This document shows, piece by piece, positions 31,791 through 43,478 of a stretch of DNA of 64,000 nt. The stretch's first letter is position 1. The number at the start of each line of letters is the position of its first letter. The translations under genes were made by a program, and so were the position numbers. This DNA comes from Pyrenophora tritici-repentis (Eukaryota > Ascomycota > Dothideomycetes > Pleosporales > Pleosporaceae). The notes below the pieces were generated by a model that saw nothing but the letters and a program-made list of their open reading frames with translations, was not told where the DNA came from and ran no database searches. The stretch spans positions 2,976,001-3,040,000 of the forward strand of contig NC_089393.1 of NCBI RefSeq assembly GCF_003171515.1. Reading direction: 5' to 3'.

Positions 31791-32593
31791 ATGCATGAAG
31801 TAGCCGCAAGAGACGATGTCTACATCACCGTGTTAACAGGGACAGGACGGTTTTTCAGCGCAGGGGCGGATGTTAGTTCCATTGGTAGTGGAGCCGGCGC
31901 CGGGGATGGGAAAGAGGATAGGAAAGAGGGAGGGGATGTGCAAGAGAGAGAAAAATGGCTCAAAAATTTCGTTGCTGGGAATCTACATGTACGTCCTTAT
32001 CCCCCTTCCCCCCTAACTAACCCATCGCCAACCATCGTACAACTAGATAACCCACGCATTCCACACCCACCCAAACATCCTCATCACCGCCCTCAACGGC
32101 CCCGCCGTCGGCCTCTCTGCAGCCCTAATCGCCCACAGCGACTTCATCTACAGCGCACCCCACGCCTACCTCCTAACGCCCTTCTCATCCCTCGGCCTTG
32201 TCACTGAAGGCGCCGCCTGTATATCGCTCATGCGTCGTCTGGGTCTGCCCAAAGCGAACGAAGCGTTAATCCTGGGTAAGCGCATCACGTGCGCCGAGCT
32301 GTTAGCAACGGGGTTCGTGAACAAGGTGTTTGACGGCGCGGGGGATGAGCGGTCGGAGGGATACAGCGACAGGTTTCTGGGGCTGGTGATGCAGGAGGTG
32401 AGGGAAAGTTTTGAGGGCTTGAATGGGGAGAGTGTGGTGGGGATTAAGAGGCTGATTCAGGGGCCGTGGAGGGGGGTTTTCGAGAGGAGTAATGTGGACG
32501 AGGTTATGGGGGGGGTTGGAGAGGTTTGTCAAGGGCGTTCCGCAGGAGGAGTTTGGGAGGGTGGCGAGGGGGGAGAGGAGACACAAACTATAG
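31791..32593 (+). CDS. Enoyl-CoA isomerase/hydratase, peroxisomal type, with odd ends
   Basis: Exons 31791..31988 and 32047 onward, joined in phase (NLH-ITHAFHTHP). Crotonase-fold landmarks are VYITVLTGTGRFFSAGADVS (first oxyanion-hole region), LNGPAVGLSAALIAHSDFIY (second) and TPFSSLGLVTEGAACISLMR with the Glu used by isomerases. Such enzymes act in peroxisomal beta-oxidation of unsaturated fatty acids. Two oddities: the usual ~35-45 residues before the first motif are absent, and the frame after VDEVMGG is shifted by one base at an eight-G run (32508-32515). In the shifted frame the C-terminus reads ERFVKGVPQEEFGRVARGER and ends HKL at 32593, resembling the PTS1 of yeast Dci1/Eci1. Without the shift the frame would run to 32793 into the next gene. 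Could be a pseudogene. Confidence 0.75.
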
Positions 32594-32609
32594 ACGGGTC
32601 GCATTCTAT

Positions 32610-33873
32610 TTATCCCAAAGACACACCCTCTGTGGCTAATAGCTCGCCGCCTAATGCGTCTTGTGTTGTCGGACTAGCGGGATCGAGAACAGGTCTACTT
32701 GCCGTTGATATGCTGTCCGCCATATCTTCCAAGGGGCTCGGGCGGTGCGGAGGCTGCTTCCTCTTCTCCTCTTGCAATTGGTGCTGGACGTAGCTGGTGT
32801 AGCGGAGAGCGACGAAGAGCATGAATGCTGAGACGCCGACTGTGATGGCGGCGCGGCGTGTGAGGACCCAGCGGAGGCCTTCGACTTCGGAGCGGGCGTC
32901 GGAGTTTAGTGCGACTGTGATTTTGTAGTTGAGCTCTTGGATCTGGGACAAAGTCAGTCTGGTGGTGTTTCTTTCTTGTGAAGATGGGATGGCAGACCTT
33001 CGTTTCCATGTGTCTCTGTTCCTGCCTGACGGCCATTTTTCGGTCGTCGAAAAGCCCCTTGAGCTCGTCCCGCAATGCCGTCGTCTCTTGTCCCAGCCTC
33101 TGCCCCAGGATGTCGACTTCATGCTGCAATTGACCCCTCTCTGTGCGCATTCTCTCCATTTCACCCTTCCTGGCGTTTCCAATCTCCGTTTTGAGTTCCG
33201 AACATGCTGCCCGGAATAGATATGTCTCATTCTCAACATTGCTCTTGCTGACCAGGCCTTGGCGTGCCAGAGCCATGTTGGATAGGAGCGTCTGTCGCAC
33301 GGCCTTCATGATAGTTATAGATTGAGCGGGCGTATAAGACGATTGCGCCAGCTTTCGTACAAGACCATAGGTGTCAAAGTGGTGGACATACGGGGGTGTT
33401 TTGAGGTGCGGCGCTTTGTGGTACTCTTCTTCGGCGGCTGTGGGCATGTGGAGAACGCTATCGAGGGTTTTGCTTTCGCCTGTTTTGGGAGGTTCGGGTG
33501 GCGGTACGATGGGAGGAACAGCCTCTTCTGCTATTGTGGCTTTGGAAGGTGTCGATGGACTTTTTGTGGCAGCCGGCGCATCTTCTTCCTCTTCTTCATG
33601 AACGGCGTCCTGCGCGGGGTTTTCTGTGCTCTTTTGTTGAGGTTCTTTTGGTAGCGCTTGGTTGAGTTCTGGTTCGGTGTGCTCGTATGCTTTTCCGTAT
33701 CGCTGAATGACTGGTTGCTCTGACCGGCGAGCAGTGGTAGTAAGCTGTCTGCGCCCTCGTCGCGTGGGGCTTTGAAGCGACGCGTTCTGTTTGCATGTTG
33801 AGGCGGTTACACGGGGCGATGTCGCTGGTTTGAACAGCATTGGCCATAAGAATGGTAACCTAGGCGCAGCCAT
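32610..33873 (-). CDS. DUF1640 mitochondrial coiled-coil protein (Fmp32/MCUR1-like)
   Basis: Two exons on the minus strand: 32998..33873 and 32610..32942; about 402 residues. The start MAAPRLPFLWPMLFKPATSP plus an Arg-rich stretch through RRGRRQLTTTARR is a probable presequence. Residues ~60-150 are Pro/Glu-rich and low complexity. The conserved core runs from HHFDTYGLVRKLAQSSYTPA through a long coiled coil (EMERMRTERGQLQHEVDILG) and, after the splice (METK-IQELNYKIT), a membrane helix AAITVGVSAFMLFVALRY. This order defines the DUF1640/CCDC90 family of inner-membrane proteins that includes yeast Fmp32 and animal MCUR1. A ~60-residue Pro/Ser-rich tail follows. The pogo transposon starts 178 bp upstream of the ATG, so its promoter may be disturbed. 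Confidence 0.85.
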
Positions 33874-34050
33874 CTCGTGCTGAGAAGAGAGTGGAAGAGT
33901 TCAGATGGAATTGCAGTTGTGGATGTGGATGTGAGATTTTGGTCGCCCCAGTCACAGCTTAGTTAGCGGGGGATCGGCCTACCTTAAGTGGGTGTTACTC
34001 CCGAACCCGCTCCGTCATCGCAACATGGACATGTTAGTTTGCATGGGATA

Positions 34051-34105
34051 ACATGATCCATGGGCGAGCGGCGCACACGGGCGAGCGGCGCACCCCACCA
34101 ACTTT
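34051..34105 (+). repeat. Left terminal inverted repeat of the pogo element
   Basis: 55 bp, identical in inverse orientation to the right repeat. Internal copies of GGGCGAGCGGCGCAC start at 34062 and 34079. Confidence 0.96.
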
Positions 34106-34131
34106 ACTCACCTTACTGATCTTAATCTACA

Positions 34132-35784
34132 ATGGCTCAACGCAGCGCTACTCAATTACTATCAAATGAAGCAGATATTCAGCTTGCTATCTCATCTATT
34201 AATGCGCACCAGATCCAAGGTACCCGTACTGCTGCAGTAGTCTACAACGTAGCCGAAACAACGCTCCGCCGCCGACGCGCTGGTATACCTGCCCGACGCG
34301 ATTGCCCGCCCAACTCAAGGAAGCTTACCCAGAGAGAAGAGGAGGTGATTATTAGCTATATACTTCAGCTAGATCTGCGTGGATTTGCGCCTACCTACAC
34401 AGCTGTACGTGATATGGCTGATAAGCTGCTGGCTGCGCGTGGTGGAGAGCAGGTTGGAGTCAACTGGCCATCTACCTTTGTTAAGCGTACAGACAGTCTT
34501 CGGACGTGTTTCAACCAAGCGTACGATAGGCAGAGAGCTCTTTGTGAGGATGCAACATTAATAAAGAGGTGGTTTAAGCTTGTAGAAGAGACAAAGGCTG
34601 AGCTAGGTATCTGCGATGAGGACGTCTACAACTTTGATGAAGCTGGCTTTATGATGGGCAAGATTACAACGCAGCTAGTTATAACAGGAGCAGAGAGGAG
34701 AGGCAGGCCGAAGAGTATTCAGCCAGGCAATCGCGAGTGGGTAACGCTGATCGCTGCTATCAGCGCTGCTGGCTGGTCAGTCCCACCGTTCCTCATCTTC
34801 GCTGGCCAGTACCACCTATCAGCCTGGTATAAGGAAGCTGAGATCCCACGCGACTGGGCGATCGCAGTCAGCGATAATGGCTGGACGAATAATGAGCTTG
34901 GAGTTGAGTGGCTAAAGCACTTCAACGCTCACACGCAGGCTCGTAGTGTAGGCGCGCGTCGCCTGCTTATTATTGATGGCCATAAGAGCCACCAATCTCT
35001 AGAGTTCCAGGAGCTCTGCAAGGAGAACAATATCCATACGCTCTGTATGCCTCCTCACTCATCTCACCTACTCCAGCCACTTGATGTTGGCTGCTTCTCG
35101 CCATTGAAGCGCGCGTACAGCCGTGAGGTGGAGAGCCTTATGCGCAACCACATCAACCACATCACCAAGCTAGAGTTTCTGCCAGCGTTCAAGGCAGCAT
35201 TTGATCAAGCGTTCACGCCAGCCAATATCTGCTCAGCCTTCCGCGGCGCAGGCCTTGTTCCTCTACAACCAGAGGCTGTTCTATCAAAGGTAGATGTACA
35301 ACTGCGTACACCTACTCCTCCAGCAGCTCTGCCAGAGGCTCCCTGGGTAGCTCAAACGCCGAGCAACGCGCGTGAGCTTGAGGCTCAGTCAAGCCTAATA
35401 CGTGAGCGCGTGCGCCAGCACAAGAGCTCATCACCAGCTTCAATTATTATGGCGATTGACCAGCTAAAGAAGGGCGCCGAGGTGATGATGCTCTCTGCTG
35501 AGCTGATGCGCGATCGGATCTCTAGTCTTGAGAAGGCCAATAGCGCAGCCTCAGAGCGTAGGCGGCGCTCTAAAAGGCGTATACAGAAGCATGGAGTACT
35601 CACAAAGGGAGCTGGAGAGGATATACTGGCTCAAAATGAGGCTGACCAGCAGATTGCTCATGAAGAGCGTCAAGGAGGAGCGCGATCAGGCCTCAGCCAG
35701 CGGGCTCAAAGGCGCTGCACTAGGTGCAAGGAGACTGGGCACAACTCGCGCACATGCAAGACTGATACTATTAATATAGAGTAA
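34132..35784 (+). CDS. Pogo/Fot1-type transposase with C-terminal zinc knuckle
   Basis: One uninterrupted frame of 550 residues starting [20 protein letters not shown]. Residues ~1-50 resemble a psq-type helix-turn-helix and ~55-125 a CENP-B-type DNA-binding domain ([20 protein letters not shown]... WPSTFVKR). The DDE/DDD catalytic core has Asp in YNFDEAGF (~168), Asp in [10 protein letters not shown] (~282) and Asp in [13 protein letters not shown] (~318). The last two are separated by 35 residues, the DD35D spacing of the Fot1/pogo group. A Lys/Arg-rich stretch lies near 480-500. The end carries a CCHC zinc knuckle, [14 protein letters not shown] (CX2CX4HX4C). It catalyses cut-and-paste transposition of the surrounding element. 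No stop codons or frame breaks are present. Confidence 0.96.
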   Translation: MAQRSATQLLSNEADIQLAISSINAHQIQGTRTAAVVYNVAETTLRRRRAGIPARRDCPPNSRKLTQREEEVIISYILQLDLRGFAPTYTAVRDMADKLLAARGGEQVGVNWPSTFVKRTDSLRTCFNQAYDRQRALCEDATLIKRWFKLVEETKAELGICDEDVYNFDEAGFMMGKITTQLVITGAERRGRPKSIQPGNREWVTLIAAISAAGWSVPPFLIFAGQYHLSAWYKEAEIPRDWAIAVSDNGWTNNELGVEWLKHFNAHTQARSVGARRLLIIDGHKSHQSLEFQELCKENNIHTLCMPPHSSHLLQPLDVGCFSPLKRAYSREVESLMRNHINHITKLEFLPAFKAAFDQAFTPANICSAFRGAGLVPLQPEAVLSKVDVQLRTPTPPAALPEAPWVAQTPSNARELEAQSSLIRERVRQHKSSSPASIIMAIDQLKKGAEVMMLSAELMRDRISSLEKANSAASERRRRSKRRIQKHGVLTKGAGEDILAQNEADQQIAHEERQGGARSGLSQRAQRRCTRCKETGHNSRTCKTDTINIE

Positions 35785-35849
35785 TCTACTGTATCAATAT
35801 CTAGCAATAATATTATCGCGTTGTTGAGATGCATCGCTTTAAAGTTGCA

Positions 35850-35904
35850 AAAGTTGGTGGGGTGCGCCGCTCGCCCGTGTGCGCCGCTCGCCCATGGATC
35901 ATGT
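35850..35904 (-). repeat. Right terminal inverted repeat of the pogo element
   Basis: 55 bp, perfect inverse copy of 34051-34105. It ends 56 bp from the TACO1 stop codon region. Confidence 0.96.
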
Positions 35905-35960
35905 TATGTACAGTATTGTACAATGTTTTATGATACAAATTCTATGTAGAGTGGAGGGCA

Positions 35961-36936
35961 TCATGTCGTTACTTTGCTGCTCAGCTCTTCCCACACCTCG
36001 TCTCCGATGCTACCCTTTGTCCAATTCATATATACGCCTTGTACACCCTGTACTTCCTGTAGCCCGTCCAGAAACTTGTTCAAGGCGTGTGCCGCAGCCT
36101 CATCCTCCAAGGGGACTTTGGTATCCTCATTCGGGTCGTAAATGACCTCGCTCTCCTCGATTTCTAGATCCAGCTCTTTTGCCAGTTTGTCGGCTGTCTT
36201 GTTTGTCATTGCGGGTTCGGTGTACAGTACCACCCTACCGTCCGCGTCTTCATCCACATCCAACGCACCAGCTTCTAGCGCTGGCTCGAGTAATTCATCA
36301 ACACCCATGCCGTCTTTTTTCCGTATTATTATGCGCCCCTTCTTCTCGAACATGAAGGCTACTGTAGAGACGCTGCCACCTGCCTCTTTCACAAGCAAGC
36401 GCATGTCGGCCAGCGCGCGCAACTTATTATCCGTCTGGCATTCTATTATCGTGGCGATAGAAGGTGGGAGGATAGCCTCTAGAACGAGCGACTCTAGGGC
36501 AGCACCAGAGGCAGAGAGACCCTGACCTCGCGCTATAGCGGCTTCTATAGATGCTTTTGGGACGGCTGACTTCTTCGCGGTAGCAATGGCAAGAGCGAGG
36601 CGAGGGTTTAGGTCGGGGTTTGGGCCGGCGAGTTTGACGGCATTTGTGATGTCGCGGGTCATGAGGGACCGTTGCTTGGATTTTCCAGCGTCATTCTTCG
36701 CTTTGTCGTGCTTGATAGTCGCCCATTTCCTGTATACAAACTGTCAATCACACTCATACATGCCAAACCAAGGCTACTTACGAGTGACCTGACTGCAATT
36801 GCGGGGAGGTACTCAAACATCGAACCCGCTCTTGTATGCGCCACTTATTTGCACGTGAGACATTACGACAGGTGCAATTCAGCACACTATCACTCGAAAT
36901 AGCAGACAAGATTGTCCGGCGCAATGAGGCTGACAT
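35961..36936 (-). CDS. YebC/TACO1-type mitochondrial translational activator
   Basis: Two exons on the minus strand: 36782..36936 and 35961..36729; 307 residues, near human TACO1 length. The first exon encodes MSASLRRTILSAISSDSVLN and an Arg/Ser-rich presequence ending near RCLSTSPQLQ. The splice restores SGHSKWATIKHDKAKNDAGK, the start of the conserved YebC fold, which the large frame alone lacks. Other blocks: TRDITNAVKLAGPNPDLNPR, IIECQTDNK, EKKGRIIIRK and the acidic C-terminal domain. TACO1 relieves ribosome stalling during mitochondrial translation (COX1 in animals). The gene shares a ~205-bp divergent promoter with LAA1 and its 3' end abuts the pogo element. Confidence 0.93.
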
Positions 36937-37141
36937 GGCGGCCGAGATAGTTTAGTCATGAAACGTCAATCCAAAAAGTTGACGATTCTCGTGCCTGCCA
37001 AGGACGGGGGTCCGCAACTCACATGCACCCACTTGCATCTCCACACCCGCTAATCTGTCAAGATAGCCCGACCATGACATGAGTAGCCGGTTCCGATAAC
37101 TTCACCACACGAGAAGGAAGGCGCACGAACCTCACGACGCC

Positions 37142-40100
37142 ATGGCAGCAGACGTCCATTCCATCGCCGAAGCCTCGTCCAACCCCGAGCTCGACATCAA
37201 GAAACTCCACGCCCTCCCCTCGGAGCAGCAAGACCTCTACTTGCTAACCTTCACTGCCGACCTTGCCCGTCATGTCGACTCCCTAGATGGCGACGGCGCA
37301 TCGGCACACCAAATCTACCTCAAGAGGGAGATATTCCAAATCATCAACCTCGCATCCCCCGCACCCACGCGCGTAATCCGAAACAACCTTGGACGAGCGA
37401 TTGGTGGTATATTCGAAAAGGGGGACAGGAAGCTGCTCTTTGAGTCTATCAATGAGTCGGTCGCTATATTGAATGCTGCGGGTAAAACCGAGAAAGATGT
37501 TAGGGCAAAGCACGCGGCTGCACATTGTCTGGGTGCCATGTTCGAGGCGGCAGGAGACAGCGCCATACAACTGTCGCCATTGGCTGCAAAGTCCCTCTTG
37601 GGCCTGGTCAAGTTTTCACAGGCTCATACTGGCCTTCGAGCCGCACTCTTCAAGGCTGTAGGAAAGGTGTTCAAAGGGGTCAGTTCACACGCCGATGAGT
37701 TGATCGCAAGAGACGCATGGAAGCAGGCTCGTAATGCCGGAAACGACAAGTCACATCTTGTCCAAACAGCTGCATGCTATTGCCTGGAGCAATTGCTACG
37801 TTACACGCCCTTCTTCGACAACACCAATGACTTTGATAAACTACAAAATGTGGCTTGGAAGGCAATAGACAGCCCCTCATCGTCTGTGAGGCATGCTGTT
37901 GCGTCGTGTATCAGCGCGGCTATAGTCAAGAACTACTCAGAAAACGCACCAGTCGACTTACCCATCCTGGGCATAACACGCCAAAAGACTGCAAAGAAGA
38001 AGAACAAAAAGTCAGTCGACGACGACGCTGACGATGTTGTCATGGAGCGCTCCGAATCTCCTGCGCCCAAGAAATCAGCTACACAGCTTTCCTTCACCAT
38101 TGCAAGTCTCCTCAAACTGCTTGCCACACAGTACTGTCGTCCTCAGACTGGCAATCGCGCAAGGGCTGGCATAGCCGTATGTTACATCAAGACTATCAAA
38201 GGATTGGGCGAGCAGGTCATCGAATCGAAATATTCGGACATCGTACGAAGTCTACTTGTGGATGTTCTCAGCAACAATGTTGTCGTGCAGAACCGCTACC
38301 GAACACTCAGCTCCCGCAAGTTCGTCGCAGTCATCCTGGAAACAGTCATCGGCCGCGATTTGCTTGGTGAATCTGGACAGCTCAATGCAGCGAGGTTTCT
38401 GGTCAACGATATCCTCAAGGACTACCCCCAAGCCCTCAAGGAGCGTCCAGAGCCAACAAAGCAGACCCTGATTGGCGCCCTCAGCACGCTGTCTTCTCTG
38501 TTCAGTAGCCTTGGATCGGCTACCAACGTCATTGCTGACTCATGTCGAGACGCCCTGATCCAAGTCTTGCAACATCCAAGCTATACTGTACAAGTGACCG
38601 CTTCAGCTTGTCTCCGTTCCTTCGTTCTCGCCTGTCCACTCCAGCTGCTCCCTGCAGTTACCATATGTATGAACAGCGTCAATCGAGAACTTGGTCTCCT
38701 CGCCGGGGCACGACAATCGCCCAGAAAGTGCGTTGGCCTGGCGAATGGCCTCTCAGCTGTGCTCAGTACATCCACATCCCAACCACTTCATGGGTCCGTG
38801 GACGTAAACTCAAGAGTACTTTCACAGGCTACCTCGCTGCTGAAGTCAGCTAGCAACTCAGAGTTGAGAATAGGGTCAACACAAATACAAGTCGCATGGA
38901 TTCTGATCGGAGGACTGATGACACTCGGACCGAACTTTGTCAAGATTCATCTGTCGCAACTTCTACTGTTGTGGAAGAACGCACTGCCTAAACCTCTAAA
39001 CAGGGACAACATGGTGCAAAGAAACTACCTCGAGCTTTGCTTCTTGGCACATGTTCGAGAATGTGCTTTGGGCTCAATCTTGACCTTTTTAGAGTTCAAC
39101 AGTCGGATACTGACGCTTGACGTGACTAAGAGATTGGCTGCAATGTTGCAAAACACTACTATGTTCTTGAATACCTTGCCGGCGAAGAAGACAACCGACG
39201 ACATATCCCAACGACTGTCTCCCGCACTACAACTCCACGATTTTGACCTCATGGTCCGGAGGAGGGTGCTGCAGTGCTACACCAAACTCGTTGAGCTCAG
39301 CCCAGCAAGCAGCCATGAGGTCCTCCTCCAAACTAACCTTCTGCCTTTTGCAATTGCATCTTTCGCCGAACCTGACAACTACACCTCGAGTTCCTTCAGT
39401 ACAGCAATTGCTAGCGCAGCAGGGACTTTTGAAAGCATATGGGAAGTGGCAGATAACCATGGTTTCGGCGTCACTGGTCTAGTGCGCGGGTTTGACATCA
39501 AGCCCCTCCCAGGAGAGCACGAAACAGGCACCCAACATCACTGGCTAACAAGGCACGGTCCTGAGGCAGTTATTGATCGCACACTGCTCTCTCCGATATG
39601 CGGTGCTCGAGAGCATGACTCGATATCTCTATACATAAGAATATCAGACGACAACCATGAACTTCCTGATCCTCCAGCCACCGAAGTCGTCAACGCAGCA
39701 CTTCAGCTTTTCGCCATCTGTCTGCCGCTTCAAACTGCCAGAATTCAAGAAAGCATCCTCGAGCAAATGACGTCTTTCCTATCAGCAAGCAGCTTGCAGC
39801 GCGATTTCAACAGAAAGACTGCCATGATGGTCAACATCGCGTATGCAGTATTGTCTGCACTAAAGGTCGCTGTCAAGGAGACACGCTCAGCTCCTGGCAG
39901 CCTCAAGGGAGCGGCAGTTGAAAAGGTCATGCAAGATCTTCTGCATCTGTTTGTTATTCTCCCTGATCCTTTCATCCGCAATCTTGCTGGCGAGGCATTG
40001 GGACGTCTATGTAACAGTTCTGGTAACGCGCTCACTACTGCCGAAGTCAACTACCTGGTCGATCAGATTGTTGCTAACCGTGAGCCAAATGCCCGCTCTG

Positions 40101-43100
40101 GTTACGCTGTTGCACTAGGCTGCATACATTCCCAGCTTGGAGGCATGGCAGCTGGCTTTCATCTGAAGAACATCCTAGGGATACTCATGTCTTTAGGTAA
40201 CGATCCTCACCCGGTTGTGCATTTCTGGGCTATCGACTCTTTATCTCGAGTGGCGGACTCCGCTGGTCTGTCCTTCTCCAGCTACGTCACCAGCACGCTC
40301 GGGATGTTAGCGCAGTTGTATGCCGCAGACACACACAACGAGGAGTCGGCATCTCTTGCATCCTCCAATATCGCGATTGATGTACCTACACCCGCTGTTA
40401 TTGCCCGATGCGTCGACAGCACTATCAATGTGCTCGGACCAGATCTGCAAGATGCAGCGAAAGCAAGGGATCTTATTATGACACTCGTGGGACTCTTCCA
40501 GAGCGATTCAGACGATCTTATTGTCATTGAGGGCTTGCGCTGCCAGGAACACATCTCGTTGTATGCGCCAGGCTATATGGACTTTTCCGCATATGTCAAA
40601 CATCTACAACGATCAGTGGAAAGTAGTTCAGCGCAGATACGAGACATGGCTATTGATGGCTTGCACAATCTCATGAGACGCGATACGGAAGAAGTTATCA
40701 GCGCTGCCGATCCCGGACTAGAGGACCAGTTGTGGCATGTGCTTGATCGAGATTCGGAACACGAAGTTGTGCGCAACATCATTCGCAACTGGCTGCATCA
40801 GACCGGATTATCAGATACAGCAACGTGGGTGCAGCGTTGTCACTCGGTACTCACGAAAACGAAGAAGGTCGAGACGCAGGACAAGATTGAGGTGAAGCCG
40901 AAAGCAGGTGCAACGGATCTGCAGGACGAGGAAGTTGCAGGCTTTGCATCTGCTTCCAATGCCCCTGGAGCTGAGCCTGGAGATGGTGCACAAGTGAGCC
41001 AAGAATTGCTCAAATGGCAAGTCCGAACATTTGGCATGGACTGCCTGAGCGAGCTTGTTGCAATGATAAGCAAAGAGGCGGCCTTCCGAGACGAGTCACC
41101 ATGTGTCATGGCTTTGCAGCAAAGAGTGGCGGATGTCGTGCGCATTGCATTTTCTGCCTCTACTGCTGGCGTTGTACAACTGCGGATACGCGGTCTCAAG
41201 ATCATAGATCAAGTGCTCAAGGTATGTGTGTTGCTTTTGATATCTGATGTTGTCTAACAGAGTTTAGCTATTCGGGAAAACACCCGATCCCGACTTTGCT
41301 GAGGTCACGCTTCTTGAACAATACCAGGCGCAAATAGGATCTGCACTTACCCCAGCTTTTGCAGGAGATTCATCACCGGAACTGGCAGCAGAAGCTGTTA
41401 ATGTATGCGCCACCTTCATCGCGACAGGTATCGTGACGGACGTGGAGCGGATGGGTCGTATTCTCAAGCTGCTTGTTTCGGCGCTTGAGAACTTTTCCAG
41501 TATGTATCAAATGCGTGTCTTCTACACTTGTCTAACATAAACTAGGTGAATCCGAGACAGCAGCAATTGGTGACCTCAAAGGCTTGAGCTCCAATGCTCA
41601 AGTCATGGTCAAGATGGCAGTTTTCTCTGCATGGGCCGAGCTCCAAATTGCCAGCGCTGAGCAAACCTACCTAGTAGATGTCTTGAAGCCGCACATTGCC
41701 AAACTTACCCCCCTCTGGCTGGCATCGCTACGCGAATATGCTCGACTACGATTTGAGCCTGACATTTCCTCTTCGATGGGCTCTTCGTCTCTGTCTGGAA
41801 GTCTCGACACGATTTATGCAGCGCTGAACCGGGAGACGCTCCTAAAGGCATGCTTCTCCAAATCCATCCGCACACGTTTACTAACACTCTACAGTTCTAT
41901 CAAGATACATGGCTCAACCTTGTTGATGCTATTGCTAGTCTCATCGACGAAGATAGTGAATTCGTCTTTGATGCGCTAGATGGCAAGACCGACTTGTCTG
42001 AGTCGACACCAAATGGCAAGGCTGATCACATCAACTACCGCGATGAGCCTGTTGCTTTCTTCTTCGTGCTCTTTGGACTCGCATTCGAGGCACTGGCAGG
42101 ACGTCCGGGTGACTTACAGGCTTCCAAGGGGCAAATACTGGAGATTTTACAAGCACTGAAAAAGATTCTTCGACCTTCTGTATCTGGACAGGCAATCTAC
42201 CGAGAGGTTGTCTTTTCGGAAACAATGGACATGCTCGATCGGTTGGTGCTTACCGAAGGCTTAACTGTGCAGACTGTTGTTGTGGAAATTACACGGAATC
42301 TCTGTCTTGGCCATCCGTCTGCAAGAAGGGATCAAGGGTAAGACTCTCACTAAATAGACATGGTGCGCTACTAACACTCACAGGGCAACCTCTTCCGACG
42401 AACATTTGTCGGAAGACATTGATCAGTTGTTTGAACTTACCAAGATCATGGTGCTTGTGCTTTCCGGGCTGGTCCCCGGTCTTGAAGATAGCAAAGCTAC
42501 AGGTAAATCGCGCTTTTTGGCGTGGCATATACATGCTGACTTCCATTTAGCGCGCCACGAGATGAACGAGGAAGCGGTTGCACTACTCACAACAGCACTT
42601 TCCTCCCTTGTCGACGCCGCGCAAGTCTTTCCCTCAATCATCAAAGCCGACCTCCACGCCTGCATCCTGCACATCTTCGCTACCATCCTTGCCACGGGAG
42701 CATGCCAACCGACAGTCATCCCCCAAGCCCTCCCAATCTTCAAGCGCTTCATCACAAGTCTAGCCCCACACGCCGAAGCAACAGACGACACCAGCAAGCA
42801 ACTCCGTGCAACCCTATCCCGCTTCCTCGCCATTCTCCGCCACGCCCAACAACGCGCCTTCGACGCCGCCCTCGCGTGCGAAAAGAACACTATCCTCGCC
42901 ACCACCATCCTCCTCAGCTCCGCCGCATCCGCCTTCTCCCCCAACGACCCGCTCGTCAAACACTTTGTAGACGACCTCTTCGACTGCCTCGCCACCCCCA
43001 CAACCAGCAAAGTAGCCGCAGGCTGCATCCGCTCGCTGCTTCTCCTCCCCAAGAAATCACTCCTAGAAACTAATCTCGCTAAACTCATCCTCCCGCCTAC

Positions 43101-43478
43101 CCTGTCTTTCCTCGCCACCCCCCCGGATAAAGAAGGCATCGAGGAATCGCGGTCTACCCTCGCTTCCACGCTCGTCGCTTTTGTGTTTACACTTCAGGAA
43201 CACAAACAGCGGCTTATCGCCGCTAAAATCATTATCCCCGCGCTGTTGACGCGTGTGAGGAATGAACCGCAAGCTGTGCAGGAGACGGCGGGGAGGTTAC
43301 TGGAGATTGCGGGCAAGGATCAGGAGGCTTTTAGGGAGGTGGTTACGGGTGTGACGGGGGAGATGAGGAGTGAGTTGGAGAAGGTGGTGAAGAGTGGGCA
43401 GGGGGGAGGAGGGCCGAGGTTAGGGGGGAGGAGGAGGGGTTGCCGAAGATTGCGCTTAAGATGGATTTTGGGGTGTAA
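37142..43478 (+). CDS. LAA1: Laa1/HEATR5-like giant HEAT-repeat protein (AP-1 accessory)
   Basis: Six exons: 37142..41221, 41268..41499, 41546..41847, 41895..42337, 42384..42502 and 42551 to the stop; about 2,030 residues, close to yeast Laa1. Introns are 46-48 nt, each with a CTAAC-like branch site. The start is MAADVHSIAEASSNPELDIK. Helical HEAT repeats run throughout, with a basic/acidic loop (KKKNKKSVDDDADDV) near residue 290. Conserved points include RVIRNNLGRAIGGIFEKGDR and PVAFFFVLFGLAFEAL. Laa1 binds the AP-1 clathrin adaptor and is needed for its localisation at the trans-Golgi/endosome. Intron 3 (41848..41894) appears to use a GC donor. The last frame deviates after VKSGQG: adding one G to the G-run at 43401-43406 gives an ending LPKIALKMDFGV and a stop at 43478; as written the frame runs to 43539. 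Confidence 0.9.

Larger units (their letters stand above)
34051..35904 (+). mobile_element. Intact pogo/Fot1-type DNA transposon, 1,854 bp
   Basis: Perfect 55-bp terminal inverted repeats at 34051-34105 and 35850-35904, both starting ACATGATCCATGG from the outside. TA dinucleotides flank both ends (34049-34050 and 35905-35906), matching the TA target duplication of the Tc1/mariner superfamily. Each inverted repeat holds two copies of GGGCGAGCGGCGCAC spaced by 17 bp, probable transposase sites. A full-length transposase lies between. Identical ends and an open frame point to recent activity. Confidence 0.97.

Noticed and set aside
42423..43169. 248-codon minus-strand frame
   Set aside because: It lies opposite the last LAA1 exon, has no motif, and the plus-strand frame fits the HEAT protein.
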